Shown here in pieces: positions 35,369 through 42,698 of a stretch of DNA of 51,197 bases (its first letter is position 1; every line of letters starts with the position of its first letter). The DNA lies in NCBI RefSeq assembly GCF_003989515.1, contig NZ_RBLU01000011.1, forward strand, positions 1-51,197, read 5' to 3'. The notes below the pieces were generated by a model. It worked only from the letters and a program-made list of their open reading frames with translations, had not been told where the DNA came from and did not search any database. The translations under genes and the position numbers were made by a program. The stretch comes from Curtobacterium sp. HSID17257 (lineage in GTDB: Bacteria > Actinomycetota > Actinomycetes > Actinomycetales > Microbacteriaceae).

Positions 35369-36187
35369 ATGGTCACCTCCTTCCCCCTCCGTGACGGCCG
35401 GTCGATCCCCGCGATCGGGTTCGGCGTCTACAAGGTCGACGACGCCGGGGCGGAGACCGCCGTCGCGACGGCGCTCGACGCCGGCTACCGCCACGTCGAC
35501 ACGGCCGAGATGTACGGCAACGAGCGGGGCGTCGGGAAGGCGATCCGTGCCTCCCGGCTGGACCGCGACGACGTCTTCGTGACCACGAAGGTCTGGAACG
35601 ACCACCAGGGGCGCGACGCGACCCTGCGCGCGTTCGACGCGAGCCTGGACCGGCTCGGACTCGAGTCGGTGGACCTGTACCTGATCCACTGGCCGGCGGC
35701 GGCGAACGACCGGTACGTCGAGACGTGGCGGACGCTCGTCGAGCTGCGCGAGCAGGGGCGCGCGCGGAGCGTCGGTGTCTCGAACTTCCAGGTGCCGCAC
35801 CTGCAGCGCGTGGTCGACGAGACCGGCGAGGTGCCGGCCGTCAACCAGGTCGAGCGGCACCCGTGGCTGCCGCAGCGCGAGCTGATCGCGTTCCACGAGG
35901 AGCACGACATCCGGACCGCGGCGTGGTCACCGCTCGGACGCGGCCGGCTCGTCGACGACCCGGTGCTGACCCGCATCGCGGAGTCCCACGGGGTGAGCGT
36001 GGCGCAGGTGCTCGTACGGTGGAACGTGCAGCAGGGGGTCGTCGTGCTGCCGAAGTCGGTGACGCCGTCGCGCATCCGGTCGAACCTCGACGTCGACGGG
36101 TTCACGCTGACCGCCGAGGACCTGGCGGCGATCGACGGGCTCGAGAACGGACAGCGGACCGGGTCGCACCCGGACGCGGTGTCCTGA
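35369..36187 (+). CDS. Aldo/keto reductase
   Basis: A 272-residue TIM-barrel NADPH-dependent reductase, close to the 2,5-diketo-D-gluconate reductase group. The catalytic tetrad can be seen: Asp and Tyr in HVDTAEMYGNERGVG, Lys in VTTKVWND and His in YLIHWP. The cofactor-binding end is VVVLPKSVTPSRIRSNLDV. The ATG at 35369 has CAGGAT at 35357-35362, six bases upstream. It ends 16 bp from a convergent small gene with no clear terminator. Confidence 0.9.
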   Translation: MVTSFPLRDGRSIPAIGFGVYKVDDAGAETAVATALDAGYRHVDTAEMYGNERGVGKAIRASRLDRDDVFVTTKVWNDHQGRDATLRAFDASLDRLGLESVDLYLIHWPAAANDRYVETWRTLVELREQGRARSVGVSNFQVPHLQRVVDETGEVPAVNQVERHPWLPQRELIAFHEEHDIRTAAWSPLGRGRLVDDPVLTRIAESHGVSVAQVLVRWNVQQGVVVLPKSVTPSRIRSNLDVDGFTLTAEDLAAIDGLENGQRTGSHPDAVS

Positions 36188-36203
36188 CGCCGCTCGGGCG
36201 CTC

Positions 36204-36542
36204 CTAGCCCTGGCGGTCCTCCTCCGACTGCCACGGCAGGTGCAGGTCGCCCGGCTCGGGCTCGACGTCGCCGGCGTCGTCCGCGCCGCCGGTCCCCGGT
36301 GCCGCCACCACGCGGGACGGGTCGATGCCGTCCGCCTCGAGGTCCGCGTCGTCGCGCTGCTGCGTCTGCGAGGCGACCGTCTCCCGCTCGCTCGACGGGC
36401 TGTAGGACGTGTCGGCAGCACGCTGCTCGCGGTCGCTCACCCCGTCGACGTCGTCGCTGTGCGCCGCGTCACGGAGTTCGTCGTTCCGAGCACGGTCGTC
36501 GGACTCGTCGGGGCCGGGCACGTTCGGGATGCTGTCGCTCAT
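36204..36542 (-). CDS. Acidic disordered protein, unknown
   Basis: A 112-residue protein rich in Asp, Glu, Ser and Pro, without hydrophobic segments and probably unfolded. Repeated short stretches such as DESDDRARNDELRDAAHSDD and the end LPWQSEEDRQG are the only notable features. The family is not recognised. I chose the ATG at 36542, with TACTGT seven bases upstream, over one three codons earlier. Confidence 0.68.
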   Translation of the reverse strand: MSDSIPNVPGPDESDDRARNDELRDAAHSDDVDGVSDREQRAADTSYSPSSERETVASQTQQRDDADLEADGIDPSRVVAAPGTGGADDAGDVEPEPGDLHLPWQSEEDRQG

Positions 36543-36643
36543 GCCCCGCACAGTAGGCCGCGGCTCCTGGTACCGGTTCGGTCACGACGGGCGTGATCCG
36601 GTTCCCGCTCGGGTACCGTCGTCGCGACGAAGGGGGCCGGACG

Positions 36644-37495
36644 ATGGGTCGGACGAGGGCACGGGGCGTGACGGCAGTCGCACTGGTGGGGATGAGCGCG
36701 CTGCTGCTGACGGGGTGCTCGCTGTTCGGCGACGACGCCCCGCTGCCGAAGCCGACCGGGCACGCTGCGCCGAGCGCCTCCGCGTCGCCGGGGCCCGTCG
36801 ACGATCCGGGCGACACCGCTCAGCCCGTCGCGGCAGCGCAGGCGGTCCCGGCGGGCACGGTGGTCGCGGAGACCGACGCCGTGTCGAAGACCGGCGACAC
36901 GTCGATCCACGTCCGGGTCGTCGCGAACGACCACGGCACCTTCGACGCGCAGCTGTCGGACTACCGCACCACGCAGCCGCAGCCCATGGGGGTGCAGTTC
37001 CGCCGCACGGCGCAGTACGGGGACGGCGGTGACACCGAAGCGGTCGCCACGACGCAGTGGGACGCCGACGGCCAGCCGCCCGCGACGGTCAGCCTGAGCG
37101 ACGGCGGCCCTTATCCGGACTGGCTGCACACGGTCGTCCTCGTCCCGCAGTCCGACGGCGACGACAGTGCCCGCCCGTGGGTCTACAAGGTGCTCGCGAT
37201 CGGGAAGCTCTCCTGGTCCACCCCGAACCCCGACCCGGACCTGCACGTCACGCTCGGCACGGCTCGCCCGGGGGCGTACGGATACGCGTTCGACGCCGAC
37301 GACGAGACGCTCCGTGGGACGACCGGTACTCCGGTCGCCTACCGGGTCAACGAGGGCGACGACCAGACGACGATCGCCGAGCGCTTCGGCATCACCGTGT
37401 CCCAACTGCGGTGGCTCAATCCCAGCATGCAGACGAACGGCCAGGGGTGGGTGCTCGCCGGCTCCTGGATCAACCTGGACCCGGCCTCGCGCTGA
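36644..37495 (+). CDS. LysM-domain lipoprotein
   Basis: A 283-residue exported lipoprotein. The signal peptide is MGRTRARGVTAVALVGMSAL and the lipobox is LLTGC. A Pro/Ala/Ser/Asp linker follows, then a beta-rich middle region, and a C-terminal LysM domain (YRVNEGDDQTTIAERFGITV through LNPSM, about residues 230-270) that should bind peptidoglycan. It is probably anchored in the membrane and held at the wall. The ATG at 36644 has GAAGGGGG upstream, and TACCGT lies further upstream as a possible -10. The enzymatic role of the middle part is unknown. Confidence 0.84.
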   Translation: MGRTRARGVTAVALVGMSALLLTGCSLFGDDAPLPKPTGHAAPSASASPGPVDDPGDTAQPVAAAQAVPAGTVVAETDAVSKTGDTSIHVRVVANDHGTFDAQLSDYRTTQPQPMGVQFRRTAQYGDGGDTEAVATTQWDADGQPPATVSLSDGGPYPDWLHTVVLVPQSDGDDSARPWVYKVLAIGKLSWSTPNPDPDLHVTLGTARPGAYGYAFDADDETLRGTTGTPVAYRVNEGDDQTTIAERFGITVSQLRWLNPSMQTNGQGWVLAGSWINLDPASR

Positions 37496-37559
37496 CACGG
37501 AGCCGGATGCGGGTCCGTTACGCTCGATCCGCACCCCGCACCACCCAGGAGGCCACATC

Positions 37560-38081
37560 GTGACCATCGTCGCCGCCGCAGACGGCTCCGCCCTCGGCAA
37601 CCCCGGACCGGCCGGTTGGGCCTGGTACGTCGACGACGACCGCTGGGCAGCCGGTGGGTGGCCGCGGGCGACGAACAACATCGGTGAGCTGACGGCCGTG
37701 CTCCAGCTGCTCCGCGCCACGAAGGACACCGGCGAGCCGCTGCACATCCTCTGCGACAGCCAGTACGCGATCAAGGCATGCACCGAGTGGCTCGCCGGGT
37801 GGAAGCGCAAGGGCTGGCGGAAGGCCGACGGCAAGCCCGTGCTGAACGTCGAGATCATCAAGGAGCTCGACGCCGAGCTGCAGGGCCGCAAGGTCACCTT
37901 CGAGTGGGTCCGCGGGCACGTCGGTCACGAGATGAACGAGGCCGCTGACGTCCGTGCCCGCGGCGCTGCGACCGCCTTCCAGAATCACACCGAGGTGCCG
38001 ACGGGACCGGGTTGGCCGGACACCGTCGTGCCGCCCGCTCCGGAGCCGGTGCAGGTCGAACCGCCCGCCACCCTGTTCTGA
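37560..38081 (+). CDS. rnhA: Ribonuclease HI
   Basis: A 173-residue RNase H-fold enzyme that cuts RNA in RNA-DNA hybrids. The catalytic acids are visible: Asp in ADGSALGNPG, Glu in NIGELTAVLQLL, Asp in LCDSQYAIK and Asp in HEMNEAADVRARGAA. A Pro-rich tail of about 35 residues (PTGPGWPDTVVPPAPEPVQV) extends beyond the usual domain. The GTG at 37560 has AGGAGG seven bases upstream. It is followed by a 15-bp tandem repeat and a 19-bp-stem terminator. Confidence 0.9.
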   Translation: MTIVAAADGSALGNPGPAGWAWYVDDDRWAAGGWPRATNNIGELTAVLQLLRATKDTGEPLHILCDSQYAIKACTEWLAGWKRKGWRKADGKPVLNVEIIKELDAELQGRKVTFEWVRGHVGHEMNEAADVRARGAATAFQNHTEVPTGPGWPDTVVPPAPEPVQVEPPATLF

Positions 38082-38099
38082 CGAGCCGCACGCCCTGTC

Positions 38100-38144
38100 G
38101 GGCCGCGCGACGACGGGCCGCACGACGACGGGCCGCACGACCAC
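38100..38144. repeat. Tandem 3 x 15 bp repeat
   Basis: Units GGGCCGCGCGACGAC (38100-38114), GGGCCGCACGACGAC (38115-38129) and GGGCCGCACGACCAC (38130-38144). The last runs into the terminator's left arm. Confidence 0.85.
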
Positions 38145-38180
38145 GGGCCCGGGCGATGTCCTCGCCCGGGCCCGTGGTCG
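38138..38180. terminator. rnhA / DUF6458 bidirectional terminator
   Basis: Perfect 19-bp arms at 38138-38156 and 38162-38180 with a 5-nt loop (TGTCC), between convergent genes. It has no U tract. Confidence 0.8.
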
Positions 38181-38198
38181 TCCGCTTAGGACGTGCGC

Positions 38199-38450
38199 TC
38201 AGTAGGTGCCGTCGCGGCGGTCCTGCCGGGTGATCTGCTCCCCCGACGCCGGGTCGACGCCCGACCGGGTGGTGGTCGTGGTCCGACGCCCGCCGAACCC
38301 GACCGCCAGGCTGATGATGAGCAGCACGACGCCGGCGGCCATCAGGATGTAGCCGATCAGGCGCAGGTCGATGCCGGCTACCTGGTAGTCGACCGCGAAG
38401 GCGACGATCGCTCCGATGACGATCAGGGCGATGCTCGATCCGATGCGCAT
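38199..38450 (-). CDS. DUF6458-like small membrane protein
   Basis: An 83-residue protein with two hydrophobic helices (MRIGSSIALIVIGAIVAFAV and LIGYILMAAGVVLLIISLAV), then a basic Arg/Thr-rich tail with an Arg-Asp-rich end. The pattern matches the small actinobacterial DUF6458 family of unknown function. The ATG at 38450 has AAGGA upstream. It lies between rnhA and the large helicase. Confidence 0.78.
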   Translation of the reverse strand: MRIGSSIALIVIGAIVAFAVDYQVAGIDLRLIGYILMAAGVVLLIISLAVGFGGRRTTTTTRSGVDPASGEQITRQDRRDGTY

Positions 38451-38554
38451 GACGGGTCCTTCCGTGGTGCCCCGTCCCGGGTGTCCGGGGCTGGCGTCGA
38501 AGGTACCCGGACCGCGGCGGCGAGGTTCCGTGTGACCGCCGAGCGAGGCCGGCA

Positions 38555-41116
38555 TCAGTCGACGTCGACCTCGGCCCAGCCGTCGAACCGGCCGATCTCC
38601 GTGACCCGCACGACGGCCTCACCGGTCTCGTCGGAGGCGTCCAGGTCGACCGTCGCCGAGAACCCGAAGTCCTTGTCGCCCTCGGGGTCGGCGAAGATCT
38701 GCCGCGCCCGCCAGGTCCGTCCCGGCCCGTGCTCGTCGAGCACCAGGTACGCCATCGACCGGGCGTCGCCGTCGGTCCCGATCGTGTCGTGCTCCTCGTA
38801 GTACTCCTCGAGCACGGCGTCCCACTCGTCCTGCCCGAACCCCGCGGCGCCGTCGAGCGCGGCGAGCCCGGCGACGTCGTCGGCCGCGGCGAGCAGCACC
38901 CGCTGGAACAGGGCGTTCCGCACGAGCACCCGGAACGCCCTCGGGTTGCCGGTGAGTCGGGCGGGCTGCGGCGGCGCGATCTCGTCGTGTTCGGCGGCCG
39001 CCTCCGCGACGGAGCCGTTGACCAGCGCCTCCCACTCGTCGACGAGCGAGGAGTCGGTCTGCCGCACGACCTCGCCGAGCCACTCGATCAGGTCGTCGAG
39101 CTCGGGCGTGCGCTGTTCCTCGGAGATGGTCTGGCGCATGGTCCGGTAGGCGTCGGAGAGGTACCGGAGGACGAGCCCCTCGGAGCGGGTCAGCTGGTAG
39201 AACCGCACGAAGTCGCCGAAGGTCATCGCCCGCTCGTACATGTCGCGCACCACGGCCTTGGGTGACAGCGTGAAGTCGAGCACCCACGGTTGCTCGGCCG
39301 CGTAGGCCTCGTACGCGGCCGTCAGCAGTTCGTCCAGCGGCTTCGGCCAGGTGACCTCCTCGAGCAGCTCCATCCGCTCGTCGTACTCGATCCCCTCGCG
39401 CTTCATGCGGGCGACCTCCTCGCCACGCTCCTTGAACTGCTGCTGCGCGAGGATCGCGCGCGGGTCGTCCAGGGTCGCCTCGACGATCGACACCATGTCG
39501 AGCGCGTACGTCGGGGAGTCCGGGTCGAGCAGTTCGAAGGCGGCGAGTGCGAACGGCGACAGCGGCTGGTTGAGCGCGAAGTTCACGGGCAGGTCGACGG
39601 TCATCCGGTACTGCCCGTCGACCTTCTCGATCACGCGGGCGTTGATGAGCGTGCGAGCGATCGACAGGGCGCGTCGGGCCATCGCGAGCTGCCGGGAGCG
39701 CGGCTCGTGGTTCTCGAACACGAGCGACCGGACGTCGGCGAAGGCGTCTCCCCCGCGGGCGACGACCGCGAGCACCATCGCGTGCGTGATCCGCATCCGC
39801 GACACCATCGGCTCGGGCTCCGCGGCGATGAGCCGGTCGAACGACGCCGGCCCCCAGGAGACGAACCCCTCGGGAGCCTTCTTCTTCTTGACCTTGTTCT
39901 TCTTCTTCGGGTCGTCCCCGGCCTTGGCGACGGCCCGGGCGTTCTCGATGTCGTGCTCGGGCGCCTCGGCGACGACGTCACCCTCGGTGTCGTAACCCGC
40001 GCGACCGGCTCGTCCGGCGATCTGGTGGAACTCGCGGGCGGAGAGCTGTCGCATCTTCGTGCCGTCGAACTTCGTCAGCCCGGTCAGCAGCACCGACCGG
40101 ATCGGCACGTTGATGCCCACGCCCAGGGTGTCCGTCCCGCAGATCACCGGCAGCAGACCGCGCTGGGCCAGCTGTTCGACGAGCCGCCGGTACTTCGGCA
40201 GCATGCCCGCGTGGTGCACCCCGATGCCGGCCCGGATCAGCCGGGACAGGGTCTGCCCGAACCCGGCGCTGAACCGGAACCCGGCGATGGCCTCGGCGAT
40301 CGCGTCCCGTCGTTCGCGGCTGGCGACCTTGGCGGACATCAGCGCCTGCGCCCGCTCGAGCGCCGCAGCCTGGGCGAAGTGCACGATGTAGACCGGCGCT
40401 TTGCCCTCCTCGAGCAGCCGTTCGACGGTCTCCTGCACCGGCGTCATGACGTACTCGTAGTCCAGCGGCACCGGCCGCGAGACCCCGGTCACCCGGGCGG
40501 TCGGCCGTCCGGTCCGGCGCGACAGGTCGTCGGCGATGGTGGTGACGTCGCCGAGCGTGGCGGACATGAGCAGGAACTGGGCCCGCTCGAGCACGAGCAG
40601 CGGCACCTGCCACGCCCAGCCGCGGTCGGGGTCGCCGTAGAAGTGGAACTCGTCCATCACGACGACGTCGACCTCGGCGTCGGGGCCCTGGCGGAGCGCG
40701 GTGTTCGCGAGGATCTCGGCCGTGCAGCAGATGATCGGGGCGTCCGCGTTGACGCTCGAGTCACCGGTCACCATGCCGACGTTCTGCGCGCCGAACAGGT
40801 CGACGAGCTGGAAGAACTTCTCGGAGACGAGGGCCTTGATCGGCGCCGTGTACCAGCTGCGCTTGCCCTCGGCGAGCGCAGCGAAGTGCGCTCCGGCCGC
40901 CACGAGCGACTTGCCCGTGCCGGTCGGCGTGCTGAGGACGACGTTCGCCCCGGAGACGAGCTCGATGAGCGCTTCGTCCTGCGCCGGGTAGAGCGGTCGC
41001 CCGCCGGCTTCGGCCCAGTCGGCGAAGGCCTGGTAGACCGCGTCGGGGTCGACGACGCCGTCGACCGCCGCCGGCAGGGCGGCGAGGAGCGGCGGGGTGG
41101 TGGTGACGTCGGTCAT
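38555..41116 (-). CDS. DEAD/DEAH-box helicase with DUF3516 C-terminus
   Basis: An 853-residue Ski2-like helicase. Motif I is STPTGTGKSLVAAG (near residue 60), motif II is DEFH in VVVMDEFHFYGD, motif III is LMSATLG, and motif VI is HQIAGRAGRAGYD. The C-terminal half (about residues 430-850) corresponds to DUF3516, found fused to such helicases in actinobacteria. A Lys-rich insert (DDPKKKNKVKKKK) is notable. It should unwind RNA or DNA; its role is unknown. The ATG at 41116 has GGGAGGA seven bases upstream. No operon partner is seen. Confidence 0.9.
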   Translation of the reverse strand: MTDVTTTPPLLAALPAAVDGVVDPDAVYQAFADWAEAGGRPLYPAQDEALIELVSGANVVLSTPTGTGKSLVAAGAHFAALAEGKRSWYTAPIKALVSEKFFQLVDLFGAQNVGMVTGDSSVNADAPIICCTAEILANTALRQGPDAEVDVVVMDEFHFYGDPDRGWAWQVPLLVLERAQFLLMSATLGDVTTIADDLSRRTGRPTARVTGVSRPVPLDYEYVMTPVQETVERLLEEGKAPVYIVHFAQAAALERAQALMSAKVASRERRDAIAEAIAGFRFSAGFGQTLSRLIRAGIGVHHAGMLPKYRRLVEQLAQRGLLPVICGTDTLGVGINVPIRSVLLTGLTKFDGTKMRQLSAREFHQIAGRAGRAGYDTEGDVVAEAPEHDIENARAVAKAGDDPKKKNKVKKKKAPEGFVSWGPASFDRLIAAEPEPMVSRMRITHAMVLAVVARGGDAFADVRSLVFENHEPRSRQLAMARRALSIARTLINARVIEKVDGQYRMTVDLPVNFALNQPLSPFALAAFELLDPDSPTYALDMVSIVEATLDDPRAILAQQQFKERGEEVARMKREGIEYDERMELLEEVTWPKPLDELLTAAYEAYAAEQPWVLDFTLSPKAVVRDMYERAMTFGDFVRFYQLTRSEGLVLRYLSDAYRTMRQTISEEQRTPELDDLIEWLGEVVRQTDSSLVDEWEALVNGSVAEAAAEHDEIAPPQPARLTGNPRAFRVLVRNALFQRVLLAAADDVAGLAALDGAAGFGQDEWDAVLEEYYEEHDTIGTDGDARSMAYLVLDEHGPGRTWRARQIFADPEGDKDFGFSATVDLDASDETGEAVVRVTEIGRFDGWAEVDVD

Positions 41117-41149
41117 GTGTCCATCCTCCCAGGTGGGTGGTGACCCGGA

Positions 41150-41195
41150 GACGGGCTGGAGGCTCGTGGGGAGCCCGCCACGAGCCTCCCGTCCG
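41150..41195. repeat. GGAGGC palindrome between divergent genes
   Basis: GACGGGCTGGAGGCTCGTGG (41150-41169) faces CCACGAGCCTCCCGTC (41178-41193). Arms GAGGCTCGTGG and CCACGAGCCTC are exact. It lies between the helicase and LLM gene starts, so it is not expected to be a terminator. Confidence 0.75.
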
Positions 41196-41236
41196 CCGCC
41201 CTGTCGCGATTGAATGCACGCGCATAGACTCGGGGC

Positions 41237-42259
41237 GTGCGCGAACTCGGCTTCCTCTCCTTCGTCCCCAACCACGGCGGCACCGCCGGTGCGGCCGCCG
41301 CGCTGGAGGACGGCCTGCGCCTGTTCGAGACGGCCGAGTCGCTCGGCTACGGCACCGGCTGGGTGCGCGGTCGCCACTTCGAGCCGTTCCTCACCAGCCC
41401 CATGACCTTCTTCGCTGCCGCCGCGCAGCGCACCAGCACCATCGGGTTCGGCACCGCCGTCCTCGGCATGCGCTACGAGGACCCGATCCGTCTCGCCGAG
41501 GACGCCAGCACGGTCGACCTGCTCAGCGACGGTCGGGTGCAGCTCGGCATCAGCACCGGGATCGCCGGCTACGGTCCGATCCTCGACCCGGTGTTCGGCG
41601 CGTCCGAGCGCAGCTTCCGCGACGAGGCCGAGGCCCGGGCTGCCCGGCTGCTCGAGGTCCTGCAGGGCGAACCGCTCGGCACCGCGGGGAAGGGCTACGA
41701 GAGCATCCCGGCCGGCGCGGACCTGGCGCTGCAGCCGTTGTCCCCGGGCCTGCGTGACCGTGTCTGGTGGGGTGGCGGGAGCACGGGCACGGCGGTCCGC
41801 ACGGCCGAGAAGGGCCTGCTGCTGCACTGTTCGACGCTCAACACCGAGGACACGGGCGCCCCGTTCGCGCGCGCACAGGCCGACCAGCTCGCCGCCTACC
41901 GTGACCGGTTCGCCGAGCTGCAGGCAGCCGGCGAGCACCCGGGCCGGACGCCGCGCGTCGCCGTCGGTCGGATCGTCGTGCCGCTGCTCGACGAGCACGA
42001 CCGCCGGGTGCACGAGGAGTTCCTCACCGGCTACGCGAGCGGGATGGACGACGAGGGCCGCCCCCTGAGCGGTCCCCCGTTCCGCTTCAGCAGGATCGTG
42101 TCGGGCGGCGTGGACGAGATCGTGGACACGTTGGCGGCGGACCCGGCCGTGCAGGCGACCGACGAGCTCGTGATCACCCTGCCGGCGAACGGTGACGCCG
42201 CCGCGCACGAGCGCATCCTGCGGATCGTCGCGGAAGAGGTCGTCCCGCGCCTGGGCTGA
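41237..42259 (+). CDS. LLM-class flavin-dependent oxidoreductase
   Basis: A 340-residue bacterial-luciferase-like TIM barrel. Features are RELGFLSFVPNHGG at the first strand, FETAESLGYGTGWVRGRHFE, IGFGTAVLGM, and DGRVQLGISTGIAG. It is related to the gene at 2975-4003 (same length; shared AEDASTVDLL.DGR.Q-like segment). The cofactor may be FMN or F420. The GTG at 41237 has TAGACT (41225-41230) exactly six bases upstream. It is monocistronic, with a long hairpin after the stop. Confidence 0.88.
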   Translation: MRELGFLSFVPNHGGTAGAAAALEDGLRLFETAESLGYGTGWVRGRHFEPFLTSPMTFFAAAAQRTSTIGFGTAVLGMRYEDPIRLAEDASTVDLLSDGRVQLGISTGIAGYGPILDPVFGASERSFRDEAEARAARLLEVLQGEPLGTAGKGYESIPAGADLALQPLSPGLRDRVWWGGGSTGTAVRTAEKGLLLHCSTLNTEDTGAPFARAQADQLAAYRDRFAELQAAGEHPGRTPRVAVGRIVVPLLDEHDRRVHEEFLTGYASGMDDEGRPLSGPPFRFSRIVSGGVDEIVDTLAADPAVQATDELVITLPANGDAAAHERILRIVAEEVVPRLG

Positions 42260-42293
42260 CGCTCCACCGGCGATCGGCCACGTGGCGAGGGGG

Positions 42294-42349
42294 CATCCGG
42301 CCGGGGCTCGAGTCGGGTTGGTGAGGTCCGACGAGCCCCGGTCCGGATG
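42294..42349 (+). terminator. LLM gene terminator
   Basis: Arms CATCCGGCCGGGGCTCG (42294-42310) and CGAGCCCCGGTCCGGATG (42332-42349) pair with one bulge around a 21-nt loop, 35 bp after the stop. Confidence 0.65.
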
Positions 42350-42650
42350 ACCATCTCGTCCCTGATCCGCACGGGATGGTGGCCCCACTCTTTCACTTCT
42401 CGAAGGATTTGTCATCATCGATGCGCGGATGATGACGAACTGTCGCCTACGCGTGACAACCCCTGGTCAGCAGGGGAAAGGTGCGCCCGCAGACCTTTGT
42501 CCCCGGAACGACGAATGCGCCCCCGCGCGGACGCGGGGACGCATTCTGGACGCACCGGGCTCGAAGGGGCTCCACGACCGGATCAGGAGGCCGCTTCGCT
42601 CACACGACGAGCCCTCGGTGGTGCGCGCGCCGACGGTAACCAGCCGACTG
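42350..42650. other. Intergenic region with hairpins, no gene recognised
   Basis: About 300 bp without a convincing gene. Two hairpins are clear: GTCATCATC (42411-42419) with GATGATGAC (42428-42436), and GAATGC (42513-42518) with GCATTC (42541-42546) enclosing further CCCCGCG/CGCGGGG pairs. This stretch is less GC-rich than its flanks. A plus-strand frame 42429-42674 exists but has no ribosome binding site and no recognisable product. An unrecognised RNA is possible. Confidence 0.4.
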
Positions 42651-42682
42651 GCGCGGGTTCATGTTACTGAATGAACCCGCGC
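42651..42682 (-). terminator. GH3 beta-glucosidase terminator
   Basis: Perfect 12-bp arms GCGCGGGTTCAT (42651-42662) and ATGAACCCGCGC (42671-42682) with an 8-nt loop, 17 bp after the GH3 stop on the minus strand. Confidence 0.75.
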
Positions 42683-42698
42683 GCGTGCGGAAATCGGC

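Noticed and set aside
38100-38144. Possible CRISPR-like array
   Set aside because: Units are contiguous 15-mers without spacers, and no cas gene is present.
42651-42682. T-loop-like GGTTCA suggesting a tRNA
   Set aside because: No acceptor, D or anticodon stems can be drawn around it; it is a simple 12-bp hairpin.
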